A stretch of DNA of 5,939 nt from JAGUYA01 sp043802425 (GTDB lineage: Bacteria; Omnitrophota; Gorgyraeia; Gygaellales; Profunditerraquicolaceae). How positions within the stretch are numbered: the stretch's first letter is position 1; each line of letters starts with the position of its first letter. The notes beneath the pieces were generated by a model. The model saw only the letters and a list, made by a program, of their open reading frames with translations. It made no database searches and had not been told where the DNA came from. The translations under genes were made by a program, and so were the position numbers. This document shows, piece by piece, positions 1 through 4,177 of this stretch. The DNA is taken from the NCBI GenBank assembly GCA_043802425.1, contig JAZDLA010000024.1:1-5939 (forward strand). The letters are read 5' to 3'.

Positions 1-435
1 GGAGATATCAAAAAAGCAGTGGCGTTCTTGCGCAAAAAAGGGCTTGAGATAGCCGCTAACAAACATGGCAATGCTGCCAAGGAAGGGCGCATAGAAGCCT
101 ATGTCCATTTGGGCAATAAAATAGGGGTTTTGCTTGAGGTGGACTGTGAGACAGATTTCGCCGCCAAGAACCCCGAATTCTGTCAGTTTACCAAGGACCT
201 CTCGATGCAGATAGCCGCGCAAGCGCCCACTTTTATAAAAAGAGAAGATGTTCCGGAAGGGGAGTTGGAGGCAGCAGGAAAAAAAGAAGAGTTTATAAAA
301 AATAACTGTCTCCTCGAGCAGCCGTTCGTTAAGGATCCCAGTATTAGTGTAAAAGAGTATCTGGGAAGCATTATAGCCAAGATCGGCGAAAATATCGTTA
401 TCCGCAGGTTCACGCGCTATAAAATCGGCGAATAA
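1..435 (+). CDS. tsf: Translation elongation factor Ts, C-terminal part (5' truncated by window edge)
   Basis: EF-Ts is the cytoplasmic nucleotide exchange factor that releases GDP from EF-Tu. The frame is open from base 1 (Gly-Asp-Ile-Lys-Lys-Ala at the edge), so the true start lies upstream. The GTG at base 19 is an internal valine, not a start. The first residues (DIKKAVAFLRKKG) match the end of the N-terminal UBA-like domain. The family hallmark EVDCETDFAAKN follows at about residues 46-57 of the visible 144. The C-terminal part (VKEYLGSIIAKIGENIVIRRFTRY) is typical of EF-Ts. Only one core subdomain appears before the stop, so this is the compact form, as in Thermus, rather than the longer E. 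coli form. The TAA stop at 433-435 overlaps the pyrH ATG by one base. rpsB would be expected upstream but is outside the window. Confidence 0.96.
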   Translation, partial: GDIKKAVAFLRKKGLEIAANKHGNAAKEGRIEAYVHLGNKIGVLLEVDCETDFAAKNPEFCQFTKDLSMQIAAQAPTFIKREDVPEGELEAAGKKEEFIKNNCLLEQPFVKDPSISVKEYLGSIIAKIGENIVIRRFTRYKIGE

Positions 436-1157
436 TGGCACGGCCTGTTTATAAAAGAATAGTTCTTAAGTTAAGCGGTGAATCCCTGCAGGGTAAACGC
501 ACACACGGTATTGACCAGTCTGTTTTAGTTTCTATTTCCCGTCAGATAAAAGAATTAAGGGAGTTAAAGGTGGATGTAGCCGTAGTTTTAGGCGGCGGAA
601 ATATTTTCCGCGGGCGGGAAAATACAGCTACCCGAGGGCTTGATATGGACAGGTCAGTTGCGGATTACATGGGCATGCTCGCTACGGTGATTAACGGCTT
701 GGCCTTGCAGAACGTCCTTGAAAAAATGGGGATACCAACGCGCGTGATGAGCGCGGTAGAAATACAAAGGGTCGCAGAGCCGTATATAAGAAGAAGGGCG
801 GTCAGGCACCTTGAAAAGGGCCGGGTGGTCATCTTTGTCGCGGGCACAGGCAACCCTTATTTTACCACTGATACCGCGGCCGCATTAAGGGCGATGGAGA
901 TCAATGCTGAGGCCATACTTAAGGCGACTAAAGTAGAGGGGGTTTATTCCGCGGATCCTATGAAAGATAAAAAGGCCAGGAAATTTAAAAAGCTGAAATA
1001 TATCGACGTACTTAAAAAACGGCTTATGGTTATGGATGCTACGGCAATCAGCCTGTGCATGGATAATAAATTACCGATAGTAGTATTTAATATCAATAAA
1101 GAGGGAAATATAAAGCGAGTAGTTTTAGGCGAGATTATAGGCACGGTGGTAAATTAG
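435..1157 (+). CDS. pyrH: UMP kinase (uridylate kinase)
   Basis: Bacterial hexameric UMP kinase of the amino acid kinase fold. It phosphorylates UMP to UDP with ATP in pyrimidine nucleotide synthesis. At 240 aa it has normal family length. Visible motifs in order are KRIVLKLSGESL near the N-terminus (phosphate binding), VVLGGGNIFRGR at about 50-61, DYMGMLATVINGLALQ at about 77-92 (UMP-binding helix), the GTGNPYFTTDTAAALRA segment (about 137-153), KATKVEGVYSADP (nucleotide site) and MDATAISLCMDN near the C-terminus. The start ATG overlaps the tsf stop by one base (TAATG) and has no clear Shine-Dalgarno sequence, which suggests translational coupling to tsf. No key motif is missing. frr follows after 26 bases, so these genes probably share one transcript. 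Confidence 0.98.
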   Translation: MARPVYKRIVLKLSGESLQGKRTHGIDQSVLVSISRQIKELRELKVDVAVVLGGGNIFRGRENTATRGLDMDRSVADYMGMLATVINGLALQNVLEKMGIPTRVMSAVEIQRVAEPYIRRRAVRHLEKGRVVIFVAGTGNPYFTTDTAAALRAMEINAEAILKATKVEGVYSADPMKDKKARKFKKLKYIDVLKKRLMVMDATAISLCMDNKLPIVVFNINKEGNIKRVVLGEIIGTVVN

Positions 1158-1183
1158 CGTAAGAGGTGCCGGGGAGGGAATAA

Positions 1184-1744
1184 ATGACTACCAGAGAAGT
1201 CCTGCATAATACAGAAGAAAAGATGAAAAAAGCCCTGGAGTCAGTAAACAGGGAGTTCATGGAGATAAGGACCGGCAGGGCAAGTCCAAGCCTGATAGAA
1301 GGGCTGCATATCGATTATTACGGTACACCTACGCTTCTGAAGCAGCTTGCCTCTATCTCTACAGCAGATGCCCATCTTTTAACTATACAGCCATGGGATG
1401 TATCTTCGATACCTGAGATTGAAAAAGCAATACAGAAGTCTAATTTAGGGATAACTCCTTCTGATGATGGTAAGCTGATAAGGTTATCTTTTCCGCCTTT
1501 ATCAAAGGAAAGGCGCCAGGAGCTGGCAAAGGTAGTGCATAAAATGGCAGAGGAGGGTAGGGTTTCATTGCGTACAATCCGGCGCGACGCAAAGGAGGCG
1601 TTGGAGAAACTCGAAAAGGACAAGGTTATCCCCGAGGATGATAAATTCCGGGGCATTGACGAACTGCAGAAGCTTATTGATAGGTATGGCGTTAAGATAG
1701 AAGAGTTGTTTAAAAATAAAGAAAAGGAAATATTAACATTCTAA
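1184..1744 (+). CDS. frr: Ribosome recycling factor
   Basis: Ribosome recycling factor splits the post-termination ribosome together with EF-G. At 186 aa it has standard length. Recognisable segments are MKKALESVNREFMEIRTGRAS (first helix of the three-helix domain I), the domain II stretch HIDYYGTPTLLKQLASIS and IQPWD, NLGITPSDDGKLIRLSFPPLSKERRQEL, and the closing helices with VSLRTIRRDA and the DELQKLIDRY region. A strong G-rich Shine-Dalgarno sequence (GGGGAGGG, 1171-1178) sits 5 bases before the ATG and supports this start. It is the last gene of the tsf-pyrH-frr run. The stop is followed within 10 bases by a palindromic repeat that could end the transcript. Confidence 0.98.
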   Translation: MTTREVLHNTEEKMKKALESVNREFMEIRTGRASPSLIEGLHIDYYGTPTLLKQLASISTADAHLLTIQPWDVSSIPEIEKAIQKSNLGITPSDDGKLIRLSFPPLSKERRQELAKVVHKMAEEGRVSLRTIRRDAKEALEKLEKDKVIPEDDKFRGIDELQKLIDRYGVKIEELFKNKEKEILTF

Positions 1745-1752
1745 ATAGCTAT

Positions 1753-1798
1753 GGGTCTATAGTCTATAGTAAAAGCATAGACTATCGGGCATAGACCC
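1753..1798. repeat. Palindromic repeat, left copy, possible terminator of tsf-pyrH-frr
   Basis: The outer arms GGGTCTAT (1753-1760) and ATAGACCC (1791-1798) are perfect complements. Just inside them AGTCTAT (1761-1767) pairs with ATAGACT (1777-1783), leaving a 7-base bulge on the 3' side. The element is built from repeated TCTATAG/CTATAGAC-like units. The bases after it (GCTTGTTCTTTG) are only partly T-rich, so a Rho-independent terminator role is possible but not clear. A longer relative with the same ends (GGGTCTA ... CATAGACCCGCT) lies at 3297-3363, beyond the tRNA-Lys locus. Confidence 0.8.
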
Positions 1799-1809
1799 GC
1801 TTGTTCTTT

Positions 1810-1850
1810 GATTGATTACGGGCCTCTAGCTCATCTGGTAGAGCACCACC
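1810..1850 (+). repeat. 41-bp direct repeat, copy 1 (tRNA-Lys 5' half plus leader)
   Basis: Bases 1810-1850 match 2760-2800 at 40 of 41 positions (C1819 versus T2769). The repeat covers ten bases of leader and tRNA positions 1-31. The match stops abruptly at the end of the 5' strand of the anticodon stem. The motif TTGTTCTTTGA just upstream (1801-1811) also recurs at 2725-2735, but there about 25 extra bases separate it from the repeat. Confidence 0.95.
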
Positions 1851-1852
1851 TT
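1820..1852 (+). pseudogene. Orphan 5' half of tRNA-Lys (acceptor, D-arm, anticodon 5' strand)
   Basis: This is an exact copy of tRNA-Lys positions 1-31 (acceptor 5' strand GGGCCTC, D-arm, CCACC of the anticodon stem), followed by TT where the intact gene has CT. No complementary anticodon strand (GGTGG), T-arm or acceptor 3' strand follows; the sequence runs into the endonuclease gene 18 bases later. Alone it cannot make a tRNA. It could still act as a second 5' exon, because CCACCTT joined to exon 2 at 3069 would give a complete Lys(UUU) cloverleaf with U32 in place of C32. Otherwise it is a duplication scar from insertion of the downstream element. Confidence 0.88.
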
Positions 1853-1870
1853 GTTTAAATGAGATGATTA

Positions 1871-2713
1871 ATGAAAAAATTAGATTATGAACTGATCTCT
1901 AAATGCAGAGAATTACGCATAGAAGGTAATTCATTCGGTGAAATATCTTCTGTTTTGGGGGTTGCTAAAAGTACCCTTTACGCATATTTAAAAGATATAC
2001 CTTTAAGCTATAAACAGAAACAGGATATAGAAAAGAGAAGGAAGGCAAAATGTTTCATTGGGGGGAATCCCAGAAAAGGTAAGTGTTTAGCGGGAAGGGA
2101 GATTATAAAACCCGTCTCGTGGTCTAAGGATTTAATACATATTGTAAGCCATTTTATATTTGACGGCAGAGTAGACGAAGATTGCTGTATTTACTATAGT
2201 AAAGATAAATATCAGATTCGGCATATGCAGCGTCTTCTAGAAGAAAAATTTAGGGCTATTCCAAGAATTCAACTAAGAGATAACGGCGTTTATGGGTTAG
2301 TTTTTTATCATGTTGAGCTCGCTAACTATTTGAAGAGGCGCAGAGAAGAGTTGATTGCTTATGTGGCCAATGGAGCACCGAAGGCATACAAAAGAGAATT
2401 TATAAAGGCGTTTTTTGATGATGAGGGATGCATTTTTTACAAAGGCGATAAACGGAGAGTGCGAGGATACCAAAAGTCAAATTCAGTATTAGAGCTAGTA
2501 TTAAATTTACTGAAAGAGTTTGGAATTGAAAGCAGGATAGATAAACGCGCTAATGGGGTTGAGATTTCCGGAAGGAGTAATTTAGAGAAATTTTCTAAAG
2601 AAATTAATTTTTCCTCAAAGATATACATTAATCCCTATAGAAAAAATGGAATATGGAAAAAAATAATCTCAAAAAGGAAAATATTAGGTTTAGCGCTGCA
2701 ATCGTATAAATAA
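1871..2713 (+). CDS. LAGLIDADG-family homing endonuclease with N-terminal helix-turn-helix
   Basis: The predicted 280-aa protein is a likely site-specific DNA endonuclease that promotes spread of the neighbouring tRNA intron or of its own locus. Residues about 8-43 (ending STLYAYLKDIPLS) look like a helix-turn-helix of the kind that reads DNA. Two degenerate LAGLIDADG motifs follow: LIHIVSHFIFDGRV at 88-101 (candidate metal ligand D98) and FIKAFFDDEGCI at 177-188 (candidate E185, with D183 and D184 beside it). Two motifs in one chain suggest a monomeric enzyme. The C-terminus is very basic. The gene is visibly more A/T-rich than pyrH or yvcK, consistent with recent acquisition. It begins 18 bases after the orphan tRNA-Lys 5' half and ends 56 bases before the intact tRNA-Lys, so it lies outside the intron core. 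The ATG has only a weak upstream purine stretch. An intron maturase role is an alternative. The family call is from motifs only. Confidence 0.82.
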   Translation: MKKLDYELISKCRELRIEGNSFGEISSVLGVAKSTLYAYLKDIPLSYKQKQDIEKRRKAKCFIGGNPRKGKCLAGREIIKPVSWSKDLIHIVSHFIFDGRVDEDCCIYYSKDKYQIRHMQRLLEEKFRAIPRIQLRDNGVYGLVFYHVELANYLKRRREELIAYVANGAPKAYKREFIKAFFDDEGCIFYKGDKRRVRGYQKSNSVLELVLNLLKEFGIESRIDKRANGVEISGRSNLEKFSKEINFSSKIYINPYRKNGIWKKIISKRKILGLALQSYK

Positions 2714-2759
2714 TAAAGTTTACATTGTTCTTTGAGAATTCTAGATACTGCTAATAAGA

Positions 2760-2800
2760 GATTGATTATGGGCCTCTAGCTCATCTGGTAGAGCACCACC
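2760..2800 (+). repeat. 41-bp direct repeat, copy 2 (start of the intact tRNA-Lys)
   Basis: Second copy of the repeat at 1810-1850, 950 bp downstream, with one mismatch. This copy continues into a functional intron-split tRNA gene, so it is the best candidate for the working copy. The two copies bracket the homing endonuclease gene. Confidence 0.95.
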
Positions 2801-3108
2801 CTCAAATAAGGGGGCGCTAACAAGTGACTGTTAGCGAAAATCTTGTAAATTGCGGGAAAGTCTGGGTATTTCAAGATACTCAAAATAACAGAGTAACAAT
2901 TCTTGAATGCAGATAATCCGCAGCCAAGCCCCGCCTATTGGCGGGGAAGGTTCAACGACTATAATCAAGACTCTCTCGCAAATATACATTGGATCGAAAG
3001 CTATTGGTCAAAATTGCAGAGAGATGGGATAGTCTGATCTGTATGGCGACATACAGTTAACATTAATGTTTAAGGTGGCTGTGCCGAGTTCGAGTCTCGG
3101 GAGGCTCA
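2770..3108 (+). tRNA. tRNA-Lys(UUU) interrupted by a group I intron
   Basis: Exons are 2770-2802 and 3069-3108; joined they give a 73-nt tRNA. The acceptor stem is GGGCCTC with GAGGCTC (one G-U pair). The D-arm is GCTC/GAGC, the anticodon stem CCACC/GGTGG, the spliced anticodon loop CTTTTAA (anticodon UUU, lysine), the variable loop CTGTG, and the T-arm CCGAG-TTCGAGT-CTCGG. The discriminator is A and CCA is not encoded. The intron splits the gene between U33 and U34. It is the only complete lysine tRNA in the window. Partial copies of both halves lie outside it (1820 and 3257). The anticodon depends on the inferred splice sites, but the fit is exact: a U ends exon 1, a G ends the intron, and a standard 7-nt loop results. 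Confidence 0.94.
2803..3068 (+). ncRNA. Self-splicing group I intron (266 nt) in the tRNA-Lys anticodon loop
   Basis: All expected core elements can be paired by eye. P1 is exon CCCU (2799-2802) with GGGG (2810-2813), placing a U-G pair at the 5' splice site. P2 is CGCTAACA/TGTTAGCG (2815-2822 and 2829-2836). P3 is TCTTG (2841-2845) with CAAGA (2966-2970). P4 is TGCGG (2851-2855) with CCGCA (2918-2922). P6a is CCCCGCC/GGCGGGG (2929-2935 and 2940-2946). P7 is GACTAT (2957-2962) with ATAGTC (3029-3034). P8 is CTCTC (2971-2975) with GAGAG (3019-3023), with GCAA/TTGC inside. P9 is CTGTATG-GCGA-CATACAG (3039-3056), capped by a GNRA tetraloop. The intron ends in G3068 (omega G). It contains no ORF. 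Two A-U pairs could start P10, but that helix is weak. The subgroup was not determined; IC3 is typical of bacterial tRNA introns. Confidence 0.93.
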
Positions 3109-3256
3109 TATAAATTGTATTCCCAAGACGAGAACGCAAAAGGGGTGTGGGGGAAGATTTCCCCCACGCTTTCGGGGTGACAGCGAACGAAGTGAGCGTC
3201 AGAGGGGCAGAGCCCCTATGAGGAGCGAGCGCTTGTTTTAAGTTACTGACGAGCGA
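3109..3256. other. Structured non-coding spacer with strong hairpins after tRNA-Lys
   Basis: No gene is seen here. The spacer holds a perfect 9-bp hairpin GTGGGGGAA-GAT-TTCCCCCAC (3147-3167) and a 6-bp hairpin AGGGGC-AGA-GCCCCT (3203-3217). Between them, TGAC (3178-3181) can pair with GTCA (3198-3201) around the motifs AGCGAACG (3182-3189) and AAGTGAGCGT (3190-3199). GTTTTAAG at 3235-3242 resembles the intron/exon 2 junction GTTTAAGG and may be decayed tRNA. Together with the 3' tRNA copy that follows, the spacer forms a unit offset by 172 bp from the intact tRNA 3' end. Confidence 0.7.
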
Positions 3257-3280
3257 CGAGTTCGAGTCTCGGGAGGCTCA
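3257..3280 (+). pseudogene. Orphan 3' end of tRNA-Lys (T-arm and acceptor 3' strand)
   Basis: These 24 bases are identical to 3085-3108 of the intact tRNA-Lys, covering most of the T-arm, the acceptor strand GAGGCTC and the discriminator A. The match breaks one base earlier: A3256 replaces C3084, which would mismatch the T-stem. No GGTGG anticodon strand precedes it, so it cannot serve as a working exon 2 for either 5' half. It mirrors the orphan 5' half at 1820. A T-run (3287-3291) follows. Confidence 0.88.
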
Positions 3281-3296
3281 ATTAAGTTTTTCAATC

Positions 3297-3363
3297 GGGT
3301 CTAGAGTCGGTGGTCTATAGTCTATACTAGAACCATAGACCATTGGCCATAGACCATAGACCC
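3297..3363. repeat. Palindromic repeat, right copy
   Basis: The outer arms are GGGTCTA (3297-3303) and TAGACCC (3357-3363). Inside, TGGTCTAT (3311-3318) pairs with ATAGACCA (3349-3356). An alternative partner, ATAGACCA at 3335-3342, allows a shorter fold. The element is a longer relative of the one at 1753-1798, with the same start and the same CATAGACCCGCT end, and is built from tandem CATAGACC/GGTCTATAG units. It lies between the tRNA-Lys locus and tRNA-Leu. Confidence 0.8.
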
Positions 3364-3381
3364 GCTCTCTTGGTTCGAAAG

Positions 3382-3463
3382 GGGCGGATGGCGGAATTGG
3401 CATACGCGATAGCCTTAGGAGCTATTGGGGTAACCCTTGGAGGTTCAAATCCTCTTCCGCCCA
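3382..3463 (+). tRNA. tRNA-Leu(UAG)
   Basis: An 82-nt class II tRNA. The acceptor is GGGCGGA with TCCGCCC and discriminator A. The anticodon loop is CTTAGGA, with anticodon UAG and G37, on an ATAGC/GCTAT stem. The long variable arm includes GGGG-TAA-CCCT, and the T-arm is GGAGG-TTCAAAT-CCTCT. CCA is not encoded. The last three bases also form the start of a 15-bp inverted repeat (3461-3495). Confidence 0.95.
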
Positions 3464-3495
3464 TTAAATTTTCCCGGCAAGGGGAAATTTAATGG
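3461..3495. repeat. 15-bp inverted repeat overlapping the tRNA-Leu 3' end
   Basis: The arms are 3461-3475 and 3481-3495 (CCATTAAATTTTCCC and GGGGAAATTTAATGG), with one T-G pair and loop GGCAA. The left arm includes the last two acceptor bases and the discriminator of tRNA-Leu, so the hairpin would compete with the tRNA acceptor stem in the precursor. No T-run follows, so a simple terminator is unlikely. It may be a processing structure or a repeat insertion that used the tRNA end. Confidence 0.85.
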
Positions 3496-3547
3496 CACTA
3501 AAGTGAGCGTAAAAAACCGCGACAAGCGGTTTAGCGAACGCAGTGCC
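3494..3547. repeat. Nested inverted repeat between tRNA-Leu and tRNA-Gly
   Basis: The outer arms are GGCACT (3494-3499) and AGTGCC (3542-3547). The inner hairpin is AAACCGC-GACAA-GCGGTTT (3514-3532). Its flanks carry AAGTGAGCGT (3501-3510) and AGCGAACG (3533-3540), the same two motifs found after tRNA-Lys but in reverse order. The outer left arm overlaps the previous hairpin by two bases. Confidence 0.75.
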
Positions 3548-3576
3548 TAAGACAGAATAAGCCATAGTGTGATCAC

Positions 3577-3649
3577 GCGGGAGTAGCTCAGCTGGTAGAG
3601 CATCACGTTGCCAACGTGAATGTCGCGGGTTCGACCCCCGTCTCCCGCT
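3577..3649 (+). tRNA. tRNA-Gly(GCC)
   Basis: A 73-nt tRNA. The acceptor is GCGGGAG/CTCCCGC with discriminator T, the D-stem GCTC/GAGC, and the anticodon stem TCACG/CGTGA with loop TTGCCAA (anticodon GCC). The T-arm is GCGGG-TTCGACC-CCCGT. CCA is not encoded. It ends 38 bases before the EIIA gene and could share its transcript. Confidence 0.97.
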
Positions 3650-3672
3650 TTGTCCAACTAAACAATATTTAC

Positions 3673-3679
3673 AAAGGAG
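3673..3679 (+). promoter_or_regulatory. Ribosome binding site of the PTS EIIA gene
   Basis: AAAGGAG lies 8 bases before the ATG at 3688. It decides the start: the upstream in-frame ATG at 3616 falls inside tRNA-Gly and is not credible. Confidence 0.85.
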
Positions 3680-3687
3680 AATCAGAA

Positions 3688-4158
3688 ATGAAAATAATGG
3701 ATTTTCTCTCAAAGAAGGCAATAGTAATGGATATCAAATCCAGCAAAAAGATCGACGTGATCAAAGAACTCATTGATGCTCTGATAAGCACCGGAGATGT
3801 TGAAAAGCGCCAGCGTAATAAATTAATCGAAGCCCTCATGGCGCGTGAGTCGCTGGGCTCAACCGCTATCGGCCAGGGTATCGCCATTCCCCACGCCAAA
3901 GCCGATTGCGTCAGTAAATTGATCGCGGCCTTCGGGCTTACAAAGAAAGGTGTAGATTTTGATTCCCTTGACGGTGAGCCGATCTTCATCTTCTTCTTGC
4001 TGTTAGCCCCTCAGGATTCAGCCGGGCCTCACCTTAAGGCATTGGCAAGGATCTCTCGCCTGCTTAAAGATAAATACTTCAGGGATACGCTTAAAGCATG
4101 CCAGGATGAGAAGGCAATTCTTAAGGCGATTTCCGAAGAAGATGAAAAGAAAATCTGA
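3688..4158 (+). CDS. PTS EIIA protein, fructose/nitrogen (PtsN-like) type
   Basis: A 156-aa cytoplasmic PTS EIIA domain of the fructose/mannitol/PtsN fold. It accepts phosphate from HPr on a histidine. The active-site motif is GIAIPHAK, with His69 as the phosphorylated residue. The preceding segment ALMARESLGSTAIGQG and the later FIFFLLLAPQDSAGPHLKALARISRLLKD are characteristic, the latter containing the second conserved His. It starts with MKIMDFLSKKAIVMDI, as PtsN-like proteins often do. It stands alone, without fused EIIB or EIIC domains. HPr and enzyme I lie downstream in the same operon, so a complete PEP-HPr-EIIA relay is encoded here. With no permease in view, a regulatory role like that of PtsN is plausible, but a sugar EIIA working with a distant permease cannot be excluded. 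The symbol is left blank for that reason. Confidence 0.93.
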   Translation: MKIMDFLSKKAIVMDIKSSKKIDVIKELIDALISTGDVEKRQRNKLIEALMARESLGSTAIGQGIAIPHAKADCVSKLIAAFGLTKKGVDFDSLDGEPIFIFFLLLAPQDSAGPHLKALARISRLLKDKYFRDTLKACQDEKAILKAISEEDEKKI

Positions 4159-4177
4159 AAAATAACTTAGAGCCAAT

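Noticed and set aside
2725..2769. Sigma-70 promoter for tRNA-Lys (TTGTTC with a TA-rich box)
   Set aside because: No -10 candidate lies at an acceptable spacing; TAGATA is too close and TAATAA too far.
2803..3068. Archaeal-type bulge-helix-bulge intron or group II intron
   Set aside because: The paired P3-P8 core, the U-G pair at the 5' splice site and the terminal G fit group I; no group II domain V or bulge-helix-bulge motif was seen.
3085..3280. attL/attR of a conventional integrative element
   Set aside because: Only 148 bp without any gene separate the copies and no integrase is present, so a functional island is not supported.
1753..3363. CRISPR array from the short repeated CATAGAC units
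   Set aside because: The repeats are short, palindromic and irregular, with no unique spacers of uniform length and no cas genes.
3616..3687. Upstream extension of the EIIA gene to the ATG at 3616
   Set aside because: That ATG is inside tRNA-Gly; the ATG at 3688 has a good Shine-Dalgarno sequence and matches the family N-terminus.
3464..3721. Open frame of 85 codons on the minus strand
   Set aside because: It runs antisense through tRNA-Gly and the hairpin spacer and shows no protein family features.
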